A DNA stretch of 38,739 bases from an uncultured Eubacteriales bacterium (GTDB lineage: Bacteria; Bacillota; Clostridia; Oscillospirales; CAG-272): NCBI GenBank assembly GCA_934462825.1, contig CAKSIP010000012.1:1-38739 (forward strand), in the 5' to 3' direction. A program made the position numbers and the translations under genes. Below are positions 7,359 to 17,193 of this stretch, piece after piece; the first letter of the stretch is position 1, and each line of letters begins with the position of its first letter. Below the pieces are notes generated by a model. That model had not been told where the DNA came from. It ran no database searches and saw only the letters and a program-made list of their open reading frames with translations.

Positions 7359-10300
7359 TTACAAGGGCTTGCCGCCGAAAAGAAGCTCCGGTTCCACGAG
7401 AAAATCGTTTCCGAGCGGAAGGGAATAAAGCCGAATTTCATCCGGCGTGCGTCCGTACAGCTCCCGTAACGCCGCGGCGTAATAGGAAAGCTGGCGGCGA
7501 TGTGTTGCGGCGAGCCTTTGCTCGGCTAAGACGGGGGACGCCAGCTCGGCTTTGGTCAGATGGTCGGTTTTATAATCGCAGAGAACCAATCGCCCGTACT
7601 CGTCTTCAAAGAAAATATCCATAACGCCTTGTACCAATACACGTTCCTCTTGAATTTGCGCCGCAAAGTCCGGGCTTTCGGTAAAAAGAGCGGCCGGCAG
7701 GAAGATGTTGAAGCGCTGTTCCCGAAAAACCTTGCGTGCCCGTCGGATGCGGGCAAAGAGTGCGCCGGCAAAAAACGCAGAAAGCCAGGCGAGGTTGACG
7801 GTGCGTCGTGCGCTTTCCGGCAGAAAGCCCTCGGCAATCAGCCGTTCCAATTCCTCGGAGGGCGCAACCTTGCTTGCACGGTCAAAGTCGCAGAACTGAA
7901 GAAAGGTGTGGGTATCGGTGCCTTTTTGGGCGGCACTGACCGGAAGCGTATCGGCGTTGTCGGAGCGCAGAAAGGCCGGCGCGTCCATCAGCTTGGGAAG
8001 CACAATGTCCAAAGAAGCGTCGATCGTTTCGGCTTCGCTCTGTTCGCGGTCACGGTCAAGCACATCGGGCGTCAGCTTGGAAACCGAGAGCTTGGCGGGA
8101 AGTCGTGTGGCCGCATGGTGGGGATAACGGTAGGCAAAATTTTGGCGGATGGTTTGCATCCATTGTTCTTGTGACAGCGAGGCACTGTCCGAGGCTTCCG
8201 ACAGGGCAGCAACGGATTTTTCCGGCACGCTGTCTTTCATCGACTGCAAAATGGCATCCGTCGAAAGAATCTGCACGGTGTGGAAATCCGAGGCGTTTTC
8301 CATCTCCGGGAAACCAAGAGCCGCCATGATCCATGTGATTGCGTTTTTCGCATCGTTCAAGAGGGCGCGACCGCCGTATTCCCGGATCAACCCAGCATCC
8401 TTTTTCAGCTTTTCGATGCCGAAGGGGGGATTGGCCGTGATATATAGCCGTTCTCTGGCGCGGGTAAGGGCGACATACAAAACCCGCATTTCTTCCTCAG
8501 CCGCGGCTTCCGAAATGCTTTTGGCCACGGCGCGATGATACAGCGGCGTGATAACACCAAAGCCCGTATCATCGGATAGAATCATGGAGATTCCCAGCTT
8601 TGGATCGTAAAGAATGGGCTTTTGCGCGTCATCGTCGGAAAAGTTGGTGGCCTGGGCTGAAAGGAAGCAAACGGGAAATTCCAGCCCTTTGGACGCGTGA
8701 ATTGTCATCAATTTCACACCGTTTTCTCCTTTGTCGGACGGAATGATGGGCGCATTTTTCTCATTTTTCTTCATGTTGTCCGCGTAACGCAGAAAGGCAT
8801 AAAGCCCCTTAAACGAATCGCCTTCATAGCTCCGGGCACATTCATAAAAACGTGTCAGTGCCGCGTGGGAGGAGGCGTCACCGCCGCCGGAGAGCAGACC
8901 GAAATGGGCATAGGCCGCCCAAACGACCTGATGCGCAGGCAGCGCGCGGGCCGTATCCCGAAGCTGCTCCAAAGTTTGCAACAAATGGCGGCATTTTTCA
9001 AGTAGCACGGGGGAGGCGGTGGCTTCAAGCGCAAGATCATTTGCTTCCTCCGCCGATGCGGTATGGCCGACAAAACGGACAATCGCATCGTAAAGCGAAC
9101 ATTTCTTGTCGGCTTCCCGGTTGCCGCGCAACAGAATCAGCTCATTGGCCGAAAAGCCGAACAGGGGAGAAAGCAGAATCGCTGTCAGCGAAATATCTTT
9201 GCGCGGGTTGTCAATGGCATGCAAAAGGGACAGCGTCAGAGCAACGTCGGGATGATCAAAGAGCGGCGTTCCGGTTTCCCCCGAAAAGGGAATACCGTAG
9301 GCCTTGAGTGCTTCTCCGATTCCCACAAGAGCAGCGTTTTTTCGGGTGATTACGGCAATGTCGCTCGGCTGTATGGCGGTGCCGTCAGCCTTTTTTTCAA
9401 AATGAAGCAACCGTTGGATTTCGGCGGCAATGTACATCGCTTCGGGATGAAGCGACGTCGATTTGTCCTCGCCGGAAAGCTCTTTGGCTTCCGAAGGCTT
9501 GCCAAGGTCTGCGTTCGCATCGTCTGCCTGCGGCGCGTCCTCCTCCAAAGCATCGGTGCTTTCAGCCTTGCGGTTGATTAAAACCACCTTGACTTTTTCC
9601 CCGGTGTACCCATCGGGAACGGATTTGGAAAATACCAGGTCGTCCTTGGCGTTATAATGGATGCCGGGACTGCCGGTTTGAAACAGATACGAGCAAACCG
9701 CATTGGTAAAACGGATCACATTCCGGTCGCAGCGGAAGTTTTCCGACATAAAAATGGTGCATTCGTTTTCGCCCGGAAGCTGAGAGGAATCGGCGTCAAT
9801 GGGAGCAAAGCGGTGACGGTATTCGGAAAACAGCGTCGGCTCGGCCCCGCGAAACCGATAGATGCTCTGCTTAATATCGCCCACCATAAAACGGCTGCCC
9901 GGTTTGGCAATGGCACGGAAAATGGCATCCTGAACGGCATCCACGTCCTGGTATTCGTCAATGAAAATGCTGTCAAAGTCCTCGGAAATCCGCCGCGCCA
10001 GCTCGGTGCCGTTGCCTTCGGGGGTGACCAGCAAGCGCCGACACCATAATTTGATGTCGTTGAAGGAGCAGATGCCGGCCGCCAGCTTTTCTTCGGCAAA
10101 GAGGGCGTCGAATTTTTCCAAAAGCAAGCGCAAAACGCGGCAATGGCGCGCAGATTTTTGCGCGTATGCCCGGATTTCGGCTTCTTCGTACCCGACGGCA
10201 AAATAGGTGGGAATCAGCTTTTTGTTGATTTGCTCCTTTACCGTGTTTCGGATGGCCTTGAAGCGCTCGATTTCGGGCGTCTTTCCCATGCCCTTGGGCA

Positions 10301-11171
10301 TTCGGTTGAGGGCAGGGAAAGCGTGGGCGCGGAGGAGGGCTCTTGTCGCGGCATACCCGCTTTCCCGAATGGATCGGATCAGCGTTTCCAAAAAGCTCTT
10401 GTCATCGGCCAGTGCCGGCAGATAGGCCTTGGTAAAAGCCTCATCGTGTTCTGCATATTCCTCCGCTTTTTCATAGAATCGCAGGTAGGATTCAAAAAGC
10501 GATATGAGATAATCGGCTACGATCCGACCGTTGGCTGTGGAAAAGAAGTCGGCGGTTTCGTAAGCTTCATATTCTTTTTCCCATAAAGAAAGCAAAGAAA
10601 GCCCCTTGGGATGAGAGAGAAGCTTTTCATATAGTGCCAAAAAGACTTCAAAAAGCCCCTCGTCGTTGCGCATATCCGACAAAAGCTCCGTGGTTTGCGC
10701 AAAATCCTCCGCGGGGATGCCGAGGCGACCGGCATAGCCGAGGTCAATGCTTTCGTTCATCACACGAGCGGCCAATGCCTGCAGGTCGTTGGCGTCGGCC
10801 AGTCGAAGGGAGGCGGGAATCCCAAGAAGCTGCGTGTGATTGCGCACCACATCCGCGTAAAACGCGTCAATGGTGGAAATTCGCGCACTGCCGAGCGCGG
10901 CCAGCTGTCGGAACAAATGGCGGTCGTTGGGATTTTCGGCCAAAGCGGCCGAAAGGGCGCCGGAAAGACGGGAGCGCAATTCGGACGCTGCCGCACGGGT
11001 AAAGGTGACGATCAGCATTTTTGTAATGTCGGCAGGCGCTTCCGGATTTGTCAGCGCTTGAAGGATTCTTTGAATCAGCACAGAGGTCTTGCCGGATCCG
11101 GCGGCGGCTGAAATCAGCAGGGTTTTGCCTTGCGTAGTAACGGCCTTTTCTTGAGCCTTCGTTAATGGCAT
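7359..11171 (-). CDS. addA: ATP-dependent helicase/nuclease subunit A (AddA)
   Basis: A 1270-residue UvrD-family helicase fused to a RecB-type nuclease. With AddB it resects double-strand breaks for RecA loading, the Gram-positive counterpart of RecBCD. Q7 and the Walker A AAGSGKT (23-29) open the protein. FIDEYQDVDAVQDAIF is the Walker B block, GDIKQSIYRFRGA is motif III, and VKLMTIHASKGLEFP and VLYVALTRARERLY are motifs V and VI. The C-terminal nuclease shows GVMDIFF and LCDYKTD. The start is set at 11171, where AAAGGAG lies 8 bases upstream and the product begins MPLTKAQ; a much longer open frame upstream overlaps addB and is not protein-like. The gene begins 20 bp after addB ends, so the two form one operon. 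Confidence 0.97.
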   Translation of the reverse strand: MPLTKAQEKAVTTQGKTLLISAAAGSGKTSVLIQRILQALTNPEAPADITKMLIVTFTRAAASELRSRLSGALSAALAENPNDRHLFRQLAALGSARISTIDAFYADVVRNHTQLLGIPASLRLADANDLQALAARVMNESIDLGYAGRLGIPAEDFAQTTELLSDMRNDEGLFEVFLALYEKLLSHPKGLSLLSLWEKEYEAYETADFFSTANGRIVADYLISLFESYLRFYEKAEEYAEHDEAFTKAYLPALADDKSFLETLIRSIRESGYAATRALLRAHAFPALNRMPKGMGKTPEIERFKAIRNTVKEQINKKLIPTYFAVGYEEAEIRAYAQKSARHCRVLRLLLEKFDALFAEEKLAAGICSFNDIKLWCRRLLVTPEGNGTELARRISEDFDSIFIDEYQDVDAVQDAIFRAIAKPGSRFMVGDIKQSIYRFRGAEPTLFSEYRHRFAPIDADSSQLPGENECTIFMSENFRCDRNVIRFTNAVCSYLFQTGSPGIHYNAKDDLVFSKSVPDGYTGEKVKVVLINRKAESTDALEEDAPQADDANADLGKPSEAKELSGEDKSTSLHPEAMYIAAEIQRLLHFEKKADGTAIQPSDIAVITRKNAALVGIGEALKAYGIPFSGETGTPLFDHPDVALTLSLLHAIDNPRKDISLTAILLSPLFGFSANELILLRGNREADKKCSLYDAIVRFVGHTASAEEANDLALEATASPVLLEKCRHLLQTLEQLRDTARALPAHQVVWAAYAHFGLLSGGGDASSHAALTRFYECARSYEGDSFKGLYAFLRYADNMKKNEKNAPIIPSDKGENGVKLMTIHASKGLEFPVCFLSAQATNFSDDDAQKPILYDPKLGISMILSDDTGFGVITPLYHRAVAKSISEAAAEEEMRVLYVALTRARERLYITANPPFGIEKLKKDAGLIREYGGRALLNDAKNAITWIMAALGFPEMENASDFHTVQILSTDAILQSMKDSVPEKSVAALSEASDSASLSQEQWMQTIRQNFAYRYPHHAATRLPAKLSVSKLTPDVLDRDREQSEAETIDASLDIVLPKLMDAPAFLRSDNADTLPVSAAQKGTDTHTFLQFCDFDRASKVAPSEELERLIAEGFLPESARRTVNLAWLSAFFAGALFARIRRARKVFREQRFNIFLPAALFTESPDFAAQIQEERVLVQGVMDIFFEDEYGRLVLCDYKTDHLTKAELASPVLAEQRLAATHRRQLSYYAAALRELYGRTPDEIRLYSLPLGNDFLVEPELLFGGKPL

Positions 11172-11191
11172 GGGTTCGTCTCCTTTCCGTA

Positions 11192-14100
11192 TTACTTGTA
11201 TTTCGGCGCCATGCGGCATACCGCTTGCATCGGGCACCCGATGCAGTTCCCGTAAGAACCGCAGGCTTCGGGGAGGGCCGTCATGCGTCCGCTGACGATC
11301 TCGGATTCGATGGCTACAATGGTTTCGCTCAGCATCGTTTCCATGGCCTTCATTTGTTCGGGCGAGCGGAGCGCGCCCCCTTTCAGACGTCCTTTTTCCA
11401 GCTTGACTCCACACAAAATTTCGGGCGCCAGCAGGTGGTTCATTTGCCGCAAAACTTCTTCGTCATCCAAAAGGAATCCGTTTCGCACAATGGCTTTTTC
11501 GGCTTCTGCCCGAACGTCAACGTCGGGGGATGGATCGGGAATCTTGTCGATGCGCCCCGAAAGATAAAGCGCACTGGCCGGACGCAATGCGCCGTCCGGC
11601 GGACAGCCGAGCGCTTTTTTCAGAGCGATTTGGTTGTCTTTGCAGAGCGTGAAAAGATAAATGGGAAGCTGAATGTCATGACCGCGCGCAATGTCCCTTT
11701 CGGAAAACTGCTTGCTGCCGGATTTGTAGTCCACGACACGCAAATATACGTCCTTTCCGACGCGGAGCGCGTCCACCCGGTCGATCACGCCTGACAGCAT
11801 CACTCGCCGTCCGTCCGGGCAGGGGAAAATCATGGGCTGGATGGTGACGCGCTCTCCGGGACGTCCGATGGGAAGCTCAAAAAACACCGGACGAAAGTCG
11901 CTGAAAGCAAATTCTTTGGCCATGTTGAGCGCGATGAGCGCGGCCGTTTTTCGCATGCGGGCAAAGCGGAAAGAGAGGCGTGGTGTGTCGGCTTCGCCAC
12001 CCGGAAAGTGCGTTTTCAGATACTCCTGCGCATAGTCCGCGACCGCCTGTTCTACCTGCGCAAGCTCCGGCTCCGTTCCAAGCTGCCCGGCCTCCATGGC
12101 CTGCGACAGGTATCGTTCAAACACGTAGTGAATGTAGGTGCCGAAGTCGTCAAAATCAAAAACAGCGGGCGAAAAGTCCTGTAAGCCGAGGATGCGCTTG
12201 CAAAGATATTGGAAGCGGCAGGCGAGAAAATCATGAATTGCGGTTTGGCTCAGCCGAAGCTGGGAGCCGTATAGTTGCGCAATCGTTTTCTCCGAGAGCT
12301 GTTGACAAAGGTTGACCGCTTCGCCGTCCGCTCGTAGCGGATAGCCGGCCTGTCGGAGCATTTGTGAAAGCTCCTTTCGGTCGGCGGCGTTGGGGAGCCG
12401 ATTAAGGTTCTCGGCGGCTAACGCCGGCGTCAGGAAAAACGAGGAGGTGGGGAGAGAAGAAAAGACATCGTGACGAACCTCCGGGAACAGCTTTTGTATA
12501 CGAGTCATGGCGATAGAGGGAACGGCCTTTTCGCCGGTGGCGCTGGCCGTGTGATACAGCAGAATAAGTCTCTCACGAGGGGCGCAAAAGGCGCGATACA
12601 CGTAAAACAGCTCGTCCGAGGCCCGCGCCGCGGTATCGCCGGACAGAGAAATGCCCAAAGGCGCTAAAATTTTTTTGTCGCTGTCGGAGAAAACGCCTTT
12701 TTCTTTGACATTTTGGGGAAATTCTCCTTCGTTCAGGCCGAGAAGGATGACCGCGCGGGGATTGGCCGTGCGAAGCATCGAGGCGGAGCCGACCGTGACC
12801 GCATCCTGCGCCGTCGGAATGGTGCCGATGGTCGTGTGGTCAAAAACAAGCTTGATGGCATCATAAAACTCACGGATGGAGGGCTTGTCGGTGTCGGATA
12901 ATGCAAAAGCCAGGCTCTCCAGCGTGTGAATCACCGCGTTATAGACCTGAAGCGACTCGGCGGATTCCTTGCGATGCCCGGCCGCATATTCCTTTTGTGC
13001 CTGCGCCTGCAGCGTTTCCGCTACCTTGCCTTCCTCCAGAAAATTCCAAACGGCGCGGCACATGTCGGCAATGCTTTTTGCATCCTCCAGCTGAGCAAAA
13101 AAGCGGAGCAAGGGAGGGACAAACTGATCTTTCAGCGCGTTAATCCGGTTCAGCGTTTCTTGGCCGCGTTCTGTTATTCGGCTGGCGTAGCCGTCGGGAT
13201 TTTTGACAAAGGGATAGGGTGAGGTGTAGTCGGCGCTCCGCGGCTCCCATACGATGCAATAACATTCCAAAAGATCCACGTCCGAGGCATCGACTCCGCA
13301 AAGTCCGGTTTTTAAGTAAGCCAGCACGTCCTCGCTTTTCCACCCGTATATGCGAATGCGCAAAGCGGAAAGAAGCAGGCGAACGGAGGCTTTGGTGAGA
13401 ATTTCGGTGTTTTCCGACAGGAAAAAAGGCACGTTGGCTTTTTCAAGGACAACGTCAATGATGCCGCGATAAGACGAAATATCTCTGGCAATGATGGCAA
13501 TATCCCTGCACCGAAAGCCCTCGCGCATCAGCTGCGCGGCCGTAATGGCAGCCGCTTCACATTCTTCATAAGGATCCCGACAGCAGAGAAGGCGAATGGC
13601 CTCTTGATCGTCGCCGGAAAGGGAATAGCCCATCCGTTCCGGCCGCCAGAGGTCTTCCCGCAAAATGTCAATGGGAGTATGCTCGGTGTACGTGACAGGC
13701 TCCTCGGAAACGGGAAGCGAGAGCCGATGCGCCATGCGCCGCAAGCGAAGCGCGGTGTCCACCGTGCTTTCATAATGAATGGCCGTGGAGGCAATGGAGT
13801 CCAGCGTCAGCGCTACCGAGACTTCGGCGGCCGAGGACAAAATTTGCTCTATAACGCGGTATTCCTGACGGGTAAAGCTGGTAAATGAATCTATGTAAAC
13901 ATGCGCGTCGGCAAAGAAATTGTGTCCCTTTTGCGACAGAATTTCGGCCAACCGGGAAAGGTCGTCCGACACATCGGAGTAGCTTTCGGCCAGCGAGTGG
14001 GTGTAGGCCGAGAGAATCAGCGAAAGATCGGAGAGCTTGTTTTTCAAAAGGCTTTGCTCTTTCTCTTCGCTTTCGCCGCCCGGAAGGGCTTCGGCGGCTT

Positions 14101-14521
14101 TTTCCAGCGCTTCGGGAGAAATGCAGTAGGCTTTTAGCTCGCCCATCGCCGCCATCATTTCTTTGGTAAAGGAAGGCAAGTTGTTGCCTTCGGCAGACCG
14201 GGCGTATTCATGAAGCATCGGAGCCAGCTCCCGCAGATTTTTCCAAAGAATCAGCGCCCGGCATCCCGTGTCGGCATAATTATAGGACAAGCCGCCATAG
14301 TGACGAAAGACCAGATTGGCCAAGCGGGAAAAATTCAGCACCTCGCCCCGCAACTGCGCGCCGGGGGGGAGAAGCTCCAGCAGCATTCTTTCGCACTGTA
14401 CGGTTTGTTGTTCGGGCACAATGAGATAAAAACGTGTTCCGGCCTTGGCGTCCCGGCGCAAAAGCGAAAGAATCCGGTGCGTTTTTCCGCTTCCGGCATG
14501 ACCGTATATCAAACGAAGCAT
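11192..14521 (-). CDS. addB: ATP-dependent helicase/deoxyribonuclease subunit B (AddB)
   Basis: A 1109-residue partner of AddA. The N-terminus has Walker A GHAGSGKT (7-14), followed by an inactivated helicase-like region and a C-terminal nuclease with GVIDRVD and RVVDYKSGS. An iron-sulfur staple typical of AddB is visible: C1093, C1096 and C1102 in a C-x2-C-x5-C pattern near the end, plus a cysteine near residue 770 in FLACRFQYLCKRI. The start at 14521 gives MLRLIYGHAGSG, the standard AddB beginning; an open frame extends 34 codons further but does not look like protein sequence. The 144-bp gap to the upstream QueG-like gene shows no convincing promoter or other feature. Confidence 0.96.
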   Translation of the reverse strand: MLRLIYGHAGSGKTHRILSLLRRDAKAGTRFYLIVPEQQTVQCERMLLELLPPGAQLRGEVLNFSRLANLVFRHYGGLSYNYADTGCRALILWKNLRELAPMLHEYARSAEGNNLPSFTKEMMAAMGELKAYCISPEALEKAAEALPGGESEEKEQSLLKNKLSDLSLILSAYTHSLAESYSDVSDDLSRLAEILSQKGHNFFADAHVYIDSFTSFTRQEYRVIEQILSSAAEVSVALTLDSIASTAIHYESTVDTALRLRRMAHRLSLPVSEEPVTYTEHTPIDILREDLWRPERMGYSLSGDDQEAIRLLCCRDPYEECEAAAITAAQLMREGFRCRDIAIIARDISSYRGIIDVVLEKANVPFFLSENTEILTKASVRLLLSALRIRIYGWKSEDVLAYLKTGLCGVDASDVDLLECYCIVWEPRSADYTSPYPFVKNPDGYASRITERGQETLNRINALKDQFVPPLLRFFAQLEDAKSIADMCRAVWNFLEEGKVAETLQAQAQKEYAAGHRKESAESLQVYNAVIHTLESLAFALSDTDKPSIREFYDAIKLVFDHTTIGTIPTAQDAVTVGSASMLRTANPRAVILLGLNEGEFPQNVKEKGVFSDSDKKILAPLGISLSGDTAARASDELFYVYRAFCAPRERLILLYHTASATGEKAVPSIAMTRIQKLFPEVRHDVFSSLPTSSFFLTPALAAENLNRLPNAADRKELSQMLRQAGYPLRADGEAVNLCQQLSEKTIAQLYGSQLRLSQTAIHDFLACRFQYLCKRILGLQDFSPAVFDFDDFGTYIHYVFERYLSQAMEAGQLGTEPELAQVEQAVADYAQEYLKTHFPGGEADTPRLSFRFARMRKTAALIALNMAKEFAFSDFRPVFFELPIGRPGERVTIQPMIFPCPDGRRVMLSGVIDRVDALRVGKDVYLRVVDYKSGSKQFSERDIARGHDIQLPIYLFTLCKDNQIALKKALGCPPDGALRPASALYLSGRIDKIPDPSPDVDVRAEAEKAIVRNGFLLDDEEVLRQMNHLLAPEILCGVKLEKGRLKGGALRSPEQMKAMETMLSETIVAIESEIVSGRMTALPEACGSYGNCIGCPMQAVCRMAPKYK

Positions 14522-14665
14522 TTTTCTTTCCCATTCCTTTCTCTGTTTTTCGATTCTTTGGGGGCGGTCGAAAACGCACGGGGACGCCGTGCAAATCGGC
14601 AAGCCGCAGGGCGGCAAAGCCACCGTCCCGCTGGCGGTTTCGATGGCATGACGGAGTGGCTGCGC

Positions 14666-15496
14666 TTATGTATCTTGATCCAATCCGAGAATTTTCAAAT
14701 TGCGAAGCAGGGGCTGTCGTCCGCGCCAAGCAAACGCTCTTTCCGAAAATTCCTTGTCGCTCATGCTTTCGATAAGCGTGCGGGTGAGGAAGGGCGTTCT
14801 CTTTTCTTTGAAAAAGGGGATCTCCGTGTACACGGATCCGCTCTCGTACACTTTTTTTGCATGCGGACAAACCTTTTGACAAAGGTCACAGCCCCATACA
14901 CTGCCGTTGCTTGCAATCAGCGCAATTTCCTTGGGCGTCAGCTCGCCTTTCTTTTGCGTGACCGCCGACAGGCATCCGGTTTTGTCACAGCCGGTGGGGC
15001 AGCAACGGCGGCAAAGACCGCACTTTTCACAGAAACGGATTTCCGAAGGCGTGCAGGGAATGGGGGCGTCCGTAATGATTTCCCCCAAAAACACAAAAGA
15101 GGCATAAGGCTCTGTGATCAGCAGTCCATGATCGCCGATCCGGCCAAGACCGGCTCGTGCGGCCGCATGGATTTCATCCAGCGGCGAATGGTCGGTAAAG
15201 CCGGCAAACCGATAGTCGGGGAAATCCTTTTGCAAAGCGGGGAGAATCGAGGCAAACAATTCGGCAAAAAACAAATGGTAGTCCCGGCTTTTGGCATACT
15301 CGGACAAATTGCCGGGAACGCTGTCCCGGACAATATAGGGCACGGCTATCATGACCGCCGTTCCTTCCGGCGAAATTTGCGCGCGCTCTAAAAGGTAGGG
15401 GCGAAAAATTTTGCATGCAGAAAGCGGAACGGGAGCAAAGCAGGACAGTCCTTGCTCCGAAAGAAGAAAAGAAATTTGATCGTATAGCGCAGACAT
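14666..15496 (-). CDS. Short QueG-like epoxyqueuosine reductase-family iron-sulfur protein
   Basis: A 276-residue protein related to epoxyqueuosine reductase QueG, which uses cobalamin and two 4Fe-4S clusters for the last step of queuosine synthesis in tRNA. Conserved blocks are ARAGLGRIG with FVFLGEII, then a double ferredoxin-type cluster: CEKCGLCRRCCPTG and CDLCQKVCPHA. Full-length QueG is about 380 residues and ends in HEAT-like repeats; this protein lacks them. The family's GKN(T/S)LLI block reads GDHGLLI, so the lysine is replaced. It could be a minimal QueG or a paralogue with another substrate. No other queuosine gene is in the window. AAAGGA is properly placed before the ATG. Confidence 0.8.
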   Translation of the reverse strand: MSALYDQISFLLSEQGLSCFAPVPLSACKIFRPYLLERAQISPEGTAVMIAVPYIVRDSVPGNLSEYAKSRDYHLFFAELFASILPALQKDFPDYRFAGFTDHSPLDEIHAAARAGLGRIGDHGLLITEPYASFVFLGEIITDAPIPCTPSEIRFCEKCGLCRRCCPTGCDKTGCLSAVTQKKGELTPKEIALIASNGSVWGCDLCQKVCPHAKKVYESGSVYTEIPFFKEKRTPFLTRTLIESMSDKEFSERAFAWRGRQPLLRNLKILGLDQDT

Positions 15497-15640
15497 CTTG
15501 CATCCTTTCGTAAAATGCGTTATAATAAGTATAGTATATCAAAAAAAACGAATGAAAACAAGAGAAAACATCAATTCGGCGGCAAAAAACGGTTTTGGCG
15601 TTTCTTTTCCTGAGATTTTCAAAGAGTTTTTTTTGAATCG

Positions 15641-15671
15641 TCAACAAATCTTCACATTCGCCGTTTATACT
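15641..15671 (+). promoter_or_regulatory. Possible activator-dependent promoter of htrA
   Basis: A -10-like TATACT lies at 15666-15671, about 60 bp before the htrA start codon. Where the -35 should sit there is no TTGACA-like hexamer but two similar hexamers, TCAACA (15641-15646) and TTCACA (15651-15656), spaced 10 bp apart. Direct repeats of this kind overlapping -35 are typical of OmpR/PhoP-type activators, and such a regulator is encoded just downstream. This is inference from layout only. Confidence 0.35.
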
Positions 15672-15731
15672 ATTGTTGCGGTAAAAGAATGAAGTCCGTA
15701 AATCAAACCAAAACAAAGGAAGGTATGAATT

Positions 15732-17114
15732 GTGAGTAGCTTTACTGAAAATGAGAATACCGGCATGAACCAACAGACCACCGGTAATTTTACAGGTATA
15801 AGTGAGGAACATTCTGAGAGTACTTCGACAAAAAGCACACCCGAAGAAGGGTATGGAGAATACAAGAGAGAATTTTCCAAGGATGGCGGCGTTTGCTATG
15901 TGCAACAGCCACCCAAAAAGAACAAAAAAGGACGCAAGGTGGCCGCACTTGCTGTTTTGATTGTTATTTGTATGGTTATGTCAAGCTTCGGCACTTCTGC
16001 GCTGATTGCCTATTTGTATGACCAAGGCTATATTTTTAAGCAGAGCGAATCCTCCGATACAATTCATCCGAGCGAGAATGTGTCCGGAGAGGGAGGCGCA
16101 CGCGGCAATGTGATCATTCAGAAAAACGATCCCGATCCGACGCAGCGCATTCCGGGACAAATCGGTACGCCCGGCATGAGTGAATCGCAGATTTACGCGC
16201 TCGTTTCCGACAGCGTTGTGGAGATCACAACCAGCTCCGTCAAATACAACGCGATTTATGGGCAGTACGTGGAGAGCGGTGCCGGCAGTGGCGTAATTTT
16301 TGCCAGAGCACAGGAAGAAACGGAATACTACTATGTCGTGACCAATTATCACGTGATCAACGGTGCGGAAACAATCCGCGTCCGGCTGAAAGATGAAAGC
16401 GAATTTACCGGTCGTGTCATTGGCTCCGATGCCATTTCGGACATTGCCGTTCTGGAAATTTGCTCGGAAAAAGAACTGAGTTGCGCTCAACTCGGTTCCA
16501 GCGCGTCTTTGGCCGTGGGCGATCACATTGTGGTGATCGGTAATCCGCTCGGACAACTCGGAGGCAGCATGACAGACGGCATTGTCAGCGCCTTGAATCG
16601 CAGTGTGGATGTGGAAGGCATGGAGATGAACCTTCTGCAAATCAGCGCGGCCATCAACCCCGGCAATTCGGGCGGCGGTATGTTCAATACGGCCGGCGAG
16701 CTTGTGGGAATCGTCAACGCTAAGGCCAACGGACGTGAGGGCATCGGCTTTGCCATCCCGATGGATTATGTGTTTGAAATTATCGAGGATTTGCTGAAAG
16801 AAGGCTATGTTTCGGGCCGTGCGGCTCTGCCTTGCTCGGTGTCGGAATATACCTATACGACCTCTTTGATCGGAGAAACCTCCACGTATGTGATCGTAAC
16901 TTCGGTGGACGACAATTCGGAATTGAAGCAGAACGATGTGATTTACGCGATTGATGACAATCGGATTACAACAATGAACAGCCTGATCAGCCTTTTGGCA
17001 AAATATAAGATCGGAGATACGGTCAAGCTTCAGGTGGCGCGTCCTTCCATGCGCGGCTCCAAGGTGTACACCTACGAGGTGCGCTTGATTGAATCGCTGC
17101 CTTCCAATACGTAA
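15732..17114 (+). CDS. htrA: Membrane-anchored HtrA/DegP-type serine protease with PDZ domain
   Basis: A 460-residue envelope quality-control protease. It has a hydrophilic cytoplasmic N-terminus (1-68), one membrane span (about 70-95), a linker and a trypsin-like domain. The catalytic triad is H207 (TNYHVING), D237 (SDIAVLE) and S313 (NPGNSGGGMFN). A single PDZ domain occupies about 370-455, with DVIYAIDDNRI as its core. Length and layout match Bacillus HtrA-family proteins. The GTG at 15732 is chosen because AAGGAAGG lies 8 bases upstream; an ATG 7 bp earlier runs into TAG after four codons. A two-component system follows 79 bp downstream, recalling Bacillus htrB beside cssRS, so stress regulation by that pair is plausible but unproven. 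Confidence 0.94.
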   Translation: MSSFTENENTGMNQQTTGNFTGISEEHSESTSTKSTPEEGYGEYKREFSKDGGVCYVQQPPKKNKKGRKVAALAVLIVICMVMSSFGTSALIAYLYDQGYIFKQSESSDTIHPSENVSGEGGARGNVIIQKNDPDPTQRIPGQIGTPGMSESQIYALVSDSVVEITTSSVKYNAIYGQYVESGAGSGVIFARAQEETEYYYVVTNYHVINGAETIRVRLKDESEFTGRVIGSDAISDIAVLEICSEKELSCAQLGSSASLAVGDHIVVIGNPLGQLGGSMTDGIVSALNRSVDVEGMEMNLLQISAAINPGNSGGGMFNTAGELVGIVNAKANGREGIGFAIPMDYVFEIIEDLLKEGYVSGRAALPCSVSEYTYTTSLIGETSTYVIVTSVDDNSELKQNDVIYAIDDNRITTMNSLISLLAKYKIGDTVKLQVARPSMRGSKVYTYEVRLIESLPSNT

Positions 17115-17135
17115 AGTTGAAAAGTTGAAAAGTTG
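17113..17135 (+). repeat. 8-bp tandem repeat AAAAGTTG, three units
   Basis: Directly after the htrA stop, the unit AAAAGTTG occurs three times in a row (the first copy lacks one A), followed by a degenerate fourth (AAAAATAG). It sits between htrA and the response-regulator ribosome binding site. The same period and nearly the same unit recur at 30679-30702. Confidence 0.8.
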
Positions 17136-17193
17136 AAAAATAGATAGGAAGAATTTCAAATAAAAACCGTCGGTGGCGGGAAAGGACAGTTTT

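Noticed and set aside
14280..14882. A 200-codon minus-strand frame spanning the addB-queG gap
   Set aside because: It overlaps both real genes extensively in another frame and shows no domain or hydrophobic pattern of interest.
17113..17135. Tandem repeats considered as a CRISPR array
   Set aside because: Units are 8 bp, contiguous and without spacers, and no cas gene is present.
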